Assembly: GCF_023856365.1 (NCBI RefSeq)
Contig: NW_026042776.1
Coordinates: forward strand, 36,196 to 100,195
Direction of reading: 5' to 3'
From: Brienomyrus brachyistius
Taxonomy: Eukaryota > Chordata > Actinopteri > Osteoglossiformes > Mormyridae
Length of the DNA stretch: 64,000 bases
Shown piece after piece: positions 1 through 23,400 of the stretch (the stretch's first letter is position 1; the number at the start of each line of letters is the position of its first letter). The notes beneath the pieces are model-generated. The model was not told the origin of the DNA, ran no database searches, and saw nothing but the letters and a program-made list of their open reading frames with translations. Made by a program: the position numbers and the translations under genes.

Positions 1-254
1 TTAATACAGAGCAGTGTTCAGTTAAACGGGATTTGTTGTTCATACTTTTAGATGAACTTGCTTTGTATAATATAGCCTTAAGGTGACCCTGCTTTGGAAG
101 CTCTTTCCTCTAAAATTGTTCTGTGTCATTAAACCCTGCAGTCCAGCAGCTCTGCCTTAAATCTTTAGATATATCTTTACTACACCTTCTCTCACTGTAT
201 TTATTGCCCACCACTCTTTAAATACTGTTTTTGTGTGTCTGTGTGTTTTTGCAG

Positions 255-347
255 CCATTCATTAACTGTAGAGTTTGCAGCAGACGGTCTGGTAATAATC
301 TTACACATCCATCAATTGACTGTGTACCAAACAAGAAAGTGGATGAA
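255..347 (+). CDS. Candidate internal exon of an unrecognised plus-strand gene
   Basis: A pyrimidine/GT-rich tract ending in TTTTTGCAG precedes this stretch and a strong donor GTAAGT follows it. The 93 bases are open in one frame and give 31 codons, phase 0 at both ends, with three cysteines (CRVC early, then DCVP). I do not recognise the family. A second exon-like stretch on the same strand lies near 3.0 kb but its phase does not join directly to this one. This could be chance splice-like sequence in repeat-rich DNA. Confidence 0.25.
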
Positions 348-2900
348 GTAAGTGTAGAGAGTCTTAGCATTATGGAAATGTAACAGGTGTGTGAATTGTG
401 TCTAAACATGTGGTTAAACTTTGATTGTGTTTGTACATGCAAAAATTTGATCAGAGTACTGTTTATTAATGACAAGGTTACTTTTAATCTGAACAACAGT
501 GGCAGCACCAGGGAAAAGCTTGGGGGGGGGGCTCTAGCTCCTCCTCCAATGACCATAGTACCCCCACAGCACCCCCAAAATATTGGTTTCATTTTTTCTT
601 TAACTATCTGTAAAATCTGTATATTGTGTAAGACATTTTTGCGGTTTTTATAGCATACTTGTAGTGTATTTTTTCTTCAAAGTACACATAGAGGCTCTGT
701 GAGCTAGACGTTAGAATTTCATATTTTATCATATTTTATCCATGCTGTAGCTTATCGTGCTGTGTGCTTCTATACAGCATCTACATAAGCTGAAAAGCTA
801 AAGCACCCGCTCTAAATAATCTCACTCCCCTATAGCACCTGTAGCATTAAGTCACTGGCGCTGCCACTGCTGAATAAACGACTCCAATCTGACTAAACCG
901 CTTAACTTTTCCTCCCCATGTTACATATCAGGACAAACGACGTAATATGTGTCCTTCTGATAAACCTCCTCTCAGATCTAAAACTGCCTTGGCTTCCAAG
1001 GACACTAAAGAAGCTGAAGGAGACTGTCTGGGCTGTTTCTGATGGCTGATGGTCCTGCAATGTGGACCAGAGGAGGAAACTGGAAGGGAAAATGCTTTGC
1101 TTTATATCATGCCCACCCAAAGCCCCCAGTGAGTAAGCCATAGGCGCCGATAGCATGGAAAAACTCCCAAGAAGGAAGAAACCTTGGGAGGGACCAAACT
1201 CAAAGGGGGAGCCCATCCTCCTGGGGCCGGCAAAGTGTAGGTGCAGGATCACAAAAAACTTAACGAGAGAATTCGACTGTCCCTCACAAAAACTGTAAAG
1301 TTTTAGTGGCTAAATTGCTTTTTCTATGCCTTTTCAAACAGGAGGAGATTTGTTTGGCTATATGTAGAAATTTTCTATACAATTTAGACAGCACAGAATC
1401 ATTAACCTACTTTAATGAATTTATTTATACAACCACATATTTCACACATTTTGACATCAGTCATGCAGTGAAGATACAGTCTCTTTATTTCTTGACGCCA
1501 ACCCTCCCCATTAATCCGGGCTTGGGACCGACACCTAGTTGAGCTGGCTTGCTCCCTTAAGTGGCTGGGTTAGGCTAAACTATGTACATATTTATAAAGA
1601 CTACAATAAATTTATAAAGACCTCCCTAAATATGTAGTCTAACAAAACGCAGTTTAAAGAAGGTAGCCTACCTGGTAAACAAAGAAATTAAAAGGCCCAC
1701 AGCATATAATCGGGCTATATTCCAAGCAGTTTTTAAGAACGTAACCTACATGGCGAAATTGAATTACTTTCTGGACCAACAAACGCAACCAGGCATGAAC
1801 ATTATGCACCTTCCTAGTCTTGATGTAAGTCGTCCTACAGATGAGGACGTTAGGCAGCCTTTAGATCCGACCCATCATGCACTGCAGTTTTTTGCAAATT
1901 CCTCAGACGGAAAACCATTAAATACCTCTTCTATTACCTTATATTACCTTATATTCATGTAATAAATATACAAATATCAATTAGTTGGAAATCAGCCAGA
2001 CAGACGTAATTACTACAAATGGTTTCCACTGTATTTGTGACTCTGAGTGCCGCAGGCTTGGATGCAGTGCCGCACCATTTTGTAAGGCATGCACTGGCCA
2101 ATCATGTAGCACTTCTCTCAGAAATATTAATGAGACATCACCTACCACCCTGCAAAAAAGAAATTTGCCGCTTGTCCCCCTGCACATGAGCCAACTTGGC
2201 TGCGTCAACCAGCGGAGCTCCGGAGCCTCTGGAGAAACACGCGGCAAAAAAGGCTCGCATGCGGTCTTCCAAAGTTTGGGAATACTTCAGTCATGACACC
2301 TTTTCTGCGCCTCTACTGTAGCTGGCGTTAATGATGCTGTTTCAGCCATTTTATATTTTCTGTTTACTTATTCTGTCATGTAAGACTGAGACAAATTATC
2401 GTTTACGACAATTCTTACACACTGTAGCCTGACTTGCTGACTTAAGTAAGTTTAACTATAAGCTACCTTTGCTAGTGTTTGTGAATAACATGTTTCTCTA
2501 GTTATGAAATTATTCCATGTTTTAGCATCTGTTTCAACATTAAAGTCAAATTGGTATACTGAAATATATAAAAACTATTGAACTATTAACTTAAGTCTAA
2601 CATAGAAAATCCTACTGAATCTCTTAAGATTTTCCTTTTTTGTTAATGCACTAATGTTTAAGAAGTGTCTTAATAAATTGAATTTCAGATTTGTGTGTGG
2701 GTGGGAGTGGGTGAATTGTATTAAATTCATACATTCATTCTTTTGGCTCAGACATTACTGACCTAAAACAAATTGAGGCATTGGGTAAGTGCTTAAATTA
2801 GCTACTAAATGGCAAAAAATATTCTAAATATCACATTTTCCATTCTTCGGTATAATTTTAACGAATCACCTATGCTGCCAAACATTAACGCATAGATTGT
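348..2900. other. Intergenic or intronic DNA without a recognised gene
   Basis: I see no convincing coding exon here. A short G run occurs near 523-532. The stretch around 1130-1250 resembles a dispersed fish repeat by memory of its wording only. The piece at 1480-1674 is a dispersed repeat listed separately. Short open frames in this interval have no recognisable protein character. Confidence 0.4.
1480..1674 (+). repeat. Dispersed repeat, copy 1 (inverted partner at 47.9-48.1 kb)
   Basis: This stretch matches the reverse complement of 47908-48092 almost throughout. Shared blocks include TCTTTATTTCTTGACGCCAA, the GAGCTGGCTTGCTCCCTTAA segment, GGCTGGGTTAGGCTAAAC and the AAAGAAGGTAGCCTACCTGG end. 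The copies differ by small substitutions and by the TA-rich centre. It carries no open frame of note. It is probably part of an interspersed element whose family I cannot name. Confidence 0.7.
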
Positions 2901-3004
2901 CACAACACTCTATGTTTTAGTTCTTCTTTATGTGTATAGGACGGTGTGATGGTTCTGGTGGTGGGTGTGGCCGACGCTGCTCGCGATGTTTGGCTATGCT
3001 GCAG

Positions 3005-3219
3005 TCCCAGGGACCAAGTTGGAACACATTTCCACCTTCAAGCTTAGGTGGAAAAACGGCACCGAGACCCAGCAGCAGGACAACTTCACTTGTCCAGACA
3101 ACCAGCCCTGCTTCATCATTGAAGTAAGCCCTGTGAACAGGAGCGAGATGTACTTCTGCAGTGGATGTTATAGCGGAAAGAACATCCCCATCCTCACGTC
3201 TGCCGGAGTGCCCCCTCAA
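3005..3219 (+). CDS. Candidate exon of a secreted or receptor-like protein, possibly Ig-like
   Basis: After an acceptor-like TATGCTGCAG, one frame stays open for about 71 codons. It contains FKLRWKNG, three N-glycosylation sequons (NGT, NFT, NRS), paired cysteines (FTCPDNQPC) and an SEMYFCSGCYSG segment that resembles the end of an Ig V-type fold (M/Y-Y/F-C). Upstream, the same frame has a TGA at about 2947, so an ATG at 2965 is the only upstream start. A possible donor GTGGGT follows at 3220; a better donor, GTAAGC, lies inside at 3124, so the true end is uncertain. I do not recognise the gene. Frames on the opposite strand look like shadows. Confidence 0.3.
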
Positions 3220-3273
3220 GTGGGTGTGTGACTTAACTCGATGGATGAATTGGACAGAATGTACTGTTACTAG

Positions 3274-3950
3274 AGGTCGACCGATATGGGTTTTTCAATA
3301 GCCGATGCCGATATTTAGGAGTCAGGGTCAGGCGATGGCCGATATATGCTGCTGATTTTTTTTGGCCGATAATTGGACGTTTTCCCCTCTATTTTCATGG
3401 TAAAATATCACACTAATAATAACAAACGATACACAAAATTTCTCAATTTAGCATTTATTGAATACTCAACTTGGAAACAATAACACATTTATAAACAATA
3501 AAAATAGCAGCATCAGAATCTCTGTTAGTGCACAATATAGCAGCAAACTCCTCATGTTTGACGGAAGGAAATTTGTAAACAATACAAAAAGGAATAAGCA
3601 TGTTATCTTCAGTTGTAATCCCACTTCCAGTCCCTGAGTCTTACTCACCACACTCATACTTCACAGCAATCAGACAGCAGTTAATTAACCAGAAGAGAAA
3701 AATGCAAAAACACAACAGAACTTGTAAATAATAACAAACTAATAGACAATAAAAATAGCAGCATCAGAATCTCTATTAGTGCCAAATATAGCAGCAAACT
3801 CCTCATGTCTGACGGAAGGAAAATTTGTAAATACACAAAGGAATGAGCACATCTTCAGTTTTAATCCCATTTCCAGTCCCTGAGTCTTCCTCATCCCACA
3901 AGCAGGCAAGGCATGTCACCCCGGTTGTGTGACACTTATTTTATATAATA
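3274..3950. repeat. Dispersed DNA repeat with an internal direct duplication
   Basis: The block opens with TAGAGGTCGACCGATATGGG, a wording common to a fish interspersed repeat family. A segment of about 160 bp (about 3491-3653) is repeated at about 3742-3898, sharing AATAGCAGCATCAGAATCTC and CCAGTCCCTGAGTCTT. It ends with GCAGGCAAGGCATGTCACCC followed by a near-palindrome with an ATATAA centre. That last phrase also occurs in every unit of the tandem cluster at 41.1-43.2 kb, so the two are related. Confidence 0.6.
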
Positions 3951-3956
3951 AAATAA

Positions 3957-5209
3957 GTGCCCCCTGCGGCCCCAGAGCCCGAGCAGCCGTCTCCGCTGCC
4001 TGCAGCTACCGCGCCCACGTCCGAGGCGCTTTCCCTGCCTGCAGCTCCCGGGCAGGCGCCCCCTCTGCAGCCTGCAGCTCCAGTCCCTGGCCCCACTCCA
4101 GTCCCTTCTCCCCCTGTGACTCTGGTACCCTCACCCCGACGAGCCCGACCCCGGCCACGGGTCCTTATGTCTGTGTCCCATAAGGGGAGAGGACACAGAC
4201 GCACGGCTGGGGTCCCACCCGCCCAGCCCCCTGGCTCGCCCTCCCTCGCCGGCGCTAGGGCTTGGTCGGCGCCTGCGGGTCCTGGCCCTCCGGGTCGGCT
4301 GTCGTCTGCGGGTCCCCCTCCGCGGCCTCGTCGCCCTGCCTCGGTCCCTCCTCCGGCGTCTTATCGGTTGCCTGCGGGCCCCCCGACGGCGGCTCCTCAT
4401 TCGCCTGCTGGTCCTCCCGCTCTGGCGTGTCGGAGGACGTCGCCGTCTGCTGCGGCTCCCCCTCTCTCCTTGCCCTCGCCAGGGTCCCTTCCAGCTCCTT
4501 CGTCCCCTTCCCTGGTCTCCCCTCCGACTCCCTCCTTCGTCCCTGCGTCTGTCCCTCACCCCATCTCCTCGGCCCCTCCGGCTCCGGCCTCCCGGCCGCC
4601 TGCAGCCCTTCCGGCTGCCTCCCGTCGCCCGCTGGGTCTCCCTCGGGCTCCTCTTGGTTCCCCCTCCTTCTCTCCCTGGCCTCCCGTCTTTGTCCCTCCT
4701 GCCTCTGCTCCCCCTCGCTTTGTTCCTCCTGTCTCTGTCCCTCCTCTCTTTGTCCCTCGTCCCTCTGGCTTCTGCTCCTCTTTCCCCGATGTTCCCTTCG
4801 TTCACTCCCGGTCCTTTTGTCCTGCCTGTTCCCTCCGTGTCCCCCTTTCTGATCTGTTTCTCTGCCTTTCCTGTCTTATGTCAAGTCTTGTCCTGGCTCC
4901 TTCCCCTGTGCCAGTTCTGTCTGTCCGTTCTGTTCCCTGTCCCTCATTAATGAGGTTTTATATAGATATACATATATGCCCGGCTTGTCCGCTCCTCGTG
5001 TGTGCCACGCCCCCTGATTACCCACGTGTGCTTCCCTGATCGTCTCCTGCTTTGCCCGATTACTTTGATTAGTCATGACCTATTTTAAGTCCTGGTCTTA
5101 CCTGTTTGCCCTGTCCGTCATTGTAGTTTGTCAATGCCTGCGTTCCGTCCTGCTCTACCCGCTCCGTTTCCCCGATTAAAGACCCGTTTTCACAAACACA
5201 AAAAATTGG
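3957..5209 (+). mobile_element. GC-rich retroposon ending in an A tail, copy 1
   Basis: A sharply GC- and C-rich block begins at about 3957 in AT-rich surroundings and ends with a GATTAAAG signal and an A-rich tail at 5200-5209. The last ~480 bases (4730-5209) recur, with no difference that I can see, at 56670-57149, which has a different 5' flank. A third piece is inverted at about 57840-57970. Position-variable 5' ends with a common A-rich 3' end fit reverse-transcribed insertion. The plus frame 3957-5039 is open and very proline/serine/alanine rich, but it begins at a GTG right after a stop and lacks a sensible ATG, so it is probably a truncated element ORF or compositional artefact. The 29-bp satellite begins immediately after the tail. 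Confidence 0.6.
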
Positions 5210-6398
5210 TTCAGATAGGCGACGGACAATCTGATTGGCTCAGATAGGCGACGGACAATCTGATTGGCTCAGATAGGCGACGGACAATCTGATTGGCTCA
5301 GATAGGCGACGGACAATCTGATTGGCTCAGATAGGCGACGGACAATCTGATTGGCTCAGATAGGCGACGGACAATCTGATTGGCTCAGATAGGCGACGGA
5401 CAATCTGATTGGCTCAGATAGGCGACGGACAATCTGATTGGCTCAGATAGGCGACGGACAATCTGATTGGCTCAGATAGGCGACGGACAATCTGATTGGC
5501 TCAGATAGGCGACGGACAATCTGATTGGCTCAGATAGGCGACGGACAATCTGATTGGCTCAGATAGGCGACGGACAATCTGATTGGCTCAGATAGGCGAC
5601 GGACAATCTGATTGGCTCAGATAGGCGACGGACAATCTGATTGGCTCAGATAGGCGACGGACAATCTGATTGGCTCAGATAGGCGACGGACAATCTGATT
5701 GGCTCAGATAGGCGACGGACAATCTGATTGGCTCAGATAGGCGACGGACAATCTGATTGGCTCAGATAGGCGACGGACAATCTGATTGGCTCAGATAGGC
5801 GACGGACAATCTGATTGGCTCAGATAGGCGACGGACAATCTGATTGGCTCAGATAGGCGACGGACAATCTGATTGGCTCAGATAGGCGACGGACAATCTG
5901 ATTGGCTCAGATAGGCGACGGACAATCTGATTGGCTCAGATAGGCGACGGACAATCTGATTGGCTCAGATAGGCGACGGACAATCTGATTGGCTCAGATA
6001 GGCGACGGACAATCTGATTGGCTCAGATAGGCGACGGACAATCTGATTGGCTCAGATAGGCGACGGACAATCTGATTGGCTCAGATAGGCGACGGACAAT
6101 CTGATTGGCTCAGATAGGCGACGGACAATCTGATTGGCTCAGATAGGCGACGGACAATCTGATTGGCTCAGATAGGCGACGGACAATCTGATTGGCTCAG
6201 ATAGGCGACGGACAATCTGATTAGCTCAGATAGGCGACGGACGATCTGATTGGCTCAGATAGGCGACGGACGATCTGATTGGCTCAGATAGGCGACGGAC
6301 GATCTGATTGGCTCAGATAGGCGACGGACGATCTGATTGGCTCAGATAGGCGACGGACGATCTGATTGGCTCAGATAGGCGACGGACAATCTGATTGG
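5205..6398 (+). repeat. 29-bp satellite, forward arm (about 41 units)
   Basis: The period is exactly 29 bp and the units are nearly identical. Each contains ACAATCTGATTGGCT followed by CAGATAGGCGACGG. The first unit reads GGTTCAG where the rest read GGCTCAG. A variant block sits at the inner end: one unit with TTAGCTC at about 6222, then five units with ACGATCTG in place of ACAATCTG (6240-6362). The arm ends at 6398, where orientation switches. No open frame of interest runs through it. Confidence 0.97.
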
Positions 6399-18308
<11,910 letters not shown>

Positions 18309-18867
18309 TTTTCAGTCCGTACTAAAGACGTATTGCAAAATAAGCAGAGGTCCAACAGTAGGCCTTTGAATGGGCTACAGGCTGCATTGGGTTCTGCTGC
18401 TTTTTCTTCCGAGTCGCCTGCCCCTCCTCCCCCGAAGTCATCGGCTCTTCCTCGGTTGTATCACACACAGGTTCGGAAACATTCGATGCGCATTACCGTC
18501 CCCTCCTGCACTGGAGGGTTAAGGACAACGTGATTATATCGAACCAAAATTGAAATGTGCAAGTTGACTTTCCTAGTTATACGTCTTCATTTTTATTCTG
18601 GGTTTAACAACCATGAGTTTATGACGTATTTTACATGATTAGTTGGCGACTGGACCTTATTGTTTATATCTCTTATTAAGGATCCATCCATCCATACATC
18701 AATTATCAAAACCACACACTTACAATCCGAGTCTAGTTTCATATGCTGCGCTGCTGAGCGACCCGCAGAATATTATGCATGAGTACAAGTCACAAGCCCC
18801 GTTTCCACTAACACGGGGCCGGTTCTAGCTTGGTGCCTTTTGAGACCGAGGCAAAAAGATGCAGACT

Positions 18868-18939
18868 CTCCCCGTCGGGGAATCGAACCCCGGTCTCCCG
18901 CGTGACAGGCGGGGATACTCACCACTATACTAACGAGGA
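18868..18939 (-). tRNA. tRNA-Asp (anticodon GTC)
   Basis: The minus strand gives a 72-nt tRNA. The 5' strand TCCTCGT pairs with ACGGGGA at the 3' end, with discriminator G. The D arm region reads TAGTATAGTGGTGAGTA, the anticodon arm CCCGCCTGTCACGCGGG shows GTC in the loop, and the T arm has GGTTCGATTCC. All stems close and the A and B boxes are intact, so it should be functional. No intron and no encoded CCA, as expected for a nuclear gene. It lies between the divergent 5' ends of U2AF2 and RGS11. Confidence 0.97.
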
Positions 18940-20415
18940 GATGTACGCGCACTACTTTTACATCTTCAAGATAAACAGCGGATGACTACTAACATTTGCG
19001 AGTAATCAATGACTGAGCTTCATGTCATGACCATGGTGCTCAAGAGAAGAAAAAATACATAATGTACGTCCACTGATACCAGAACAACCATATAGCTTTA
19101 TACTAAGACGATGATTAAACGGAAAATTCCTTTACAAAACACTGCCACAAAATCATAGTTTCGCAATATTACATCGTGCAACGGGACACAGTGTAAGTAC
19201 GTGAAGTCGGTAATTAAATCAAGAAAAAAAAGTGAGAGGAAAAGAATACTTTTCTATTATCATATTTTTCTAACTGGCCAAACTGAGTCATATTTTGATT
19301 ATACACACTAACAGAAAAACAGTGCAAATCTCCGGTAGTCCGTTTCACTTGCGCTCCGCTATGGGGCAGTAACAAGCAGAGCTTAAGTGTGGAAGGAAAA
19401 AAAAAACACAGGACAGCATCAATCCCAACTTCACAAACGCCGGAGATCGAGATGCTGTAAGCATGACAATTAACATCTTTATCCAAGGGAACAGCTGCAA
19501 GACACAGATGCCGCGCCTAACAAAGGTAGGATCGATTCCGAAGTTCAGGCATTTACAGACGCGGACTCTTCTGGAGTTGATTTTTTTCGGGAGATACGCA
19601 TCAACTTCAAAAGTATGAACCGCATTATATCTATATCTGTTATGACGTTGTAGCTATTGATACTGATGCATCACAAAAATAATTTAAATGTTTTTTCATT
19701 CTGACATATGTTCGTTCGGACGAGGATTTTATTATATGAGATAAGTTTTAAATGAAAACTTTTTTTAATCTATATGATTAATTCTCGAATCTAAGCCAGA
19801 CTTCACATAAATCATTCATTCATAAATATAATGGAACATACAACATCCAGGTATCCATGAAATTTATGATCAGGCTATACGTTTGTGATAACAACAAAAC
19901 AACACAACATGTATATTTACAATATATGGGCCTATTGTTTAATATTGCCTCCAAATTATAGCCAGACAATAACGCAATAGGCCGACATCAAACTATTTTC
20001 ATGTAAAACAAAAGTGCTGGCAGTTTGCTTGTGCTTACAGACCCCGCCTTGAGCCCATCCAGAAAGATCCCAAAAATAACCGACAAGCAAAGGTTGTAAC
20101 AATCTGAGCATGTTTAGTTTAATGTAATCAGGAGCCGAATTAATAACGCGAATAAATGATCAAACCGAAAGTCTGTAGTCGGGAATATCCGATAACGTCT
20201 TTGACGTGCAGTTAAGATAGTCAGAGGAAAAACCTTGTAGTTTACTTATATATATGCCTAAATATATGAGTGTGTCTCTCCGGTGATTTAATGATGAATA
20301 TAACGATTACATATCAAATCACACATTAAGCAATTATTATATTACTAGGTTGAACGTTTTCACTATGTCTGTCGTCACCTTGATTTCACGATTTTGACTA
20401 TTCTTCTTATCCCAG
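18940..20415. other. Divergent intergenic gap upstream of RGS11
   Basis: This should hold the first RGS11 exon and promoter, but I cannot identify an ATG exon with a donor site with confidence. The sequence is AT-rich, with a short tandem of T and A runs and no recognisable repeat. Confidence 0.4.
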
Positions 20416-23400
20416 ATTGAACAAGTCATTGTGGCGATGCAAGATCCCGACATGGGGATAAAGATGAAGAATCAAAGACTGTTAATCACAGTGATTCCAC
20501 ATGCGATGACAGGTGCACGATACATATTTTACTTTTTAAAAATAATTTTTCATGCCGCCCGGGTTGTCTTACACCCGGCCGTGCAGTGTCCCGGGGGCCG
20601 GGTCCTAATGGTCATTTAAGCCCTTCACAGGAAAGCCCATACATCGGTGGTCTTCGGGAATCCTGTGCATTAAGACTGTCATCGATCTCCTTGCGCTCAT
20701 ATTTATTTATGTAATTTATTTATCGAGTTCAGCGTTTTTGATTTATGACGGCTTAATGCATTTCTCGACTCTAACTAGATGCCTTCCTCGCTATGCCTTC
20801 CCAGGAAATGATATCGTGGAGTGGCTAATTCAGAAGTACTCCATCATGGAAGAAGGTAGGGCCGAGAAGTATGTAGGGAAGCGTTACCTGGTGCTCTTAT
20901 GTGAGGTTAATCGATTGTTTTTTTCCCTTCGTGACGACGATGGCGCCCCTGCTGGCGAAAGACGTCATCAGGTTTTTTTTTTTTTGTAATAAAATAACAG
21001 AAATAAACGAGTCTTTTGAATAATAAATACAAATGAAGTAATAGAATTTGTCATCCATACAACAGATTAGCCTAGCTGCATTTATGTGTAAGCATATGCA
21101 ATTCACGTGTCTGACAGAAGCATGTTCTGTTCCATTGATATTGCTGAGCCTGTGAATTAATAAATGTCAGAATTGAGCTTGTCCATAACATAGACACCCC
21201 ATTCGCCTGAAGCTTTTGGGATTTTCTTCCCCTGGCGTCAATTTATCTGCTGAATTATTTATCTTTCTGCTGAGAGGCTATTAGTACAAATAATCTGTAG
21301 GCCAGTCCCGAGTCGCGCCGCTACGCATGCTGAGCTGTACGGTTTGATAGTCCCGATGCAAACTTCGCTGATAGCCAGAGGCAGTCAGTCATGCCTGGAG
21401 AAATATCGCTATCCGTCTCCCTCATTATGCACTTCTGCAAGACGCTGTTGTCCTGAATTCCCGGGCGATGCAGATGAGGTTTTAAATAGCAAGGGAGCAG
21501 ATTTCCCTGATTTACAGCCCAGATTGGAAAAGAAGTCGGAATGGAAAGGAGGGGACTTTTAGGCAGTAGATGGCAGATGCATTAACAGACTTGAATGGGC
21601 AAAAAACCTGTTGCCCCGGTAAGCAGTTACCCCTCCCTGTAAACACTAGGCTTCCCCCTAGCAGCGCTGTTGCTGCGCCGGTCTGAAACCCCCGGGAGCG
21701 CCTGACTGCCAATGGCCGCGGAGGCAGCCGGAAAGTGGAAAGTCCCAATTACTCGTAATTAATTATAGTTCCGATGAGGAATGCACCATCCCCGCGGCTT
21801 ATTCTGTGCACCATGTCAACGTTTTTTCCAGTTACTTGCTATACCGTAAAATAAAATATAATATGCCTACTCAGTTTCTAGTTATCGTGTGTTCTACTGT
21901 ATTCCACTGACAAAAATTTAGAGAATTACTATGCCTAAATCTGGGCTACGAGTAGTGGATTTGTTTGAGCTTTGAGTAGTTTACGTGGAAATGAGTGACC
22001 ACTTTGTGTGTTTTCAGAGGCACTTCATGTGGGGAATCTGATCGTGAAGCACGGCTACATTTACCCCCTAAAGGACCCCAGGACGCTCGTCCTGCGGCCC
22101 GACGAGACGCCGTATCGCTTCCAGGTAACCTAAAACCACGGTTTCTTCAGATGGAGGGCAGCGCGAGAGGGTGGTGGCCATGTGGGGGGGCACGCATATC
22201 GAAACTATTCGTTGGAGAGACTGCGGAATTACCGTGTAGGACAGTATTTCTCAATCTGGTCCGGGCTCCAGAGCTGAGAGGGTGCAAAAACGTAGACTGT
22301 CTGGTAGGGAGCTGGGAGGGAGCAAAAACGTGGATCATCTGTGTGTCGCCGAGGACCGGATTGGGAAACACTGATGTATGAGAACCAATGCCAGTTAAAG
22401 TAGCAAAATGCCTTCCACCCGCCTTGTCCCTGACATGTTAAATCACAAAGCACCTTTGTCACGCTGCTTCTGAATAGTTTCAAATGACAGCATCTCCTTT
22501 TTGCTAGACTCCGTACTTCTGGAGCTCTCAGCAGTGGCCAGCCTCCGAGCTAGATTACGGTGATTACCAATTATTAATCATGTGCTCGCCTATTACATCA
22601 TTACTTCCCTTTACTAGAATAATAGAAAAACACAGTTTCTTGCCATGTCTTTCTTTTGCTCTTCTAAAGCGATTTATTTGACTAAGAAGAATATCAGAAA
22701 GCAAGGGCAGCTGATAGACTATGAAAAGGTAAGAGAAAATTTTTATTTATGTACATTTCAATGCTATTCTTATTCGCTGGTCTGAAGCATTGCTTGATGA
22801 GATCATGTGATAGCTGAATGCTCATGGGAGTTTTACTTACACAAAATATTATGAGGGTAGAAGGAAAAATGATTGGTTCAGAGAGATAACCAATTAGATT
22901 GTACATGAGGTGGATCCGAGCAACTAGAGGAGGCAGGAGCAACCAATCAGATGTCTTGGTCCTGCCTCCTCTGCAATCTGATTGGTTATCTATCCGAACC
23001 AATCATTTTCCTTCTGCCCTCAGAACATTTTTGTGTAAGAAAACCTCCCACCAATTATGCACATAGTAGGATCGCACATAGACATCCACCAACTTGCCGC
23101 CATGTTGCGTCAGGGTCAACGCATTTTAGGTTCTCATCAGTAAGAGGGTTTGTGAATCCGACACTGCCAGCTGATATCCTGGGAGGGGTTCGGCCTGTGA
23201 GTCATAACGTGAACCCATGCAGCAACGCAGCCAGCCGTGCGACCTGGCAATGTCGCATTTAAACATCGTCTCCGCAGGACAGCTACAACATGTTGCACAA
23301 ACGGATCAACCACACCTGGGACTTCGTGGTGATGCAGGCGAAGGAGCAGCTCAGGTAAACCCCACCCCAGCCCGGGAATACTGTCGCATCGAGCTATGAA

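Noticed and set aside
4131..4805. Long arginine-rich frame on the minus strand and several long frames on the plus strand
   Set aside because: They are shadows of the C-rich composition of the retroposon and have no recognisable domain.
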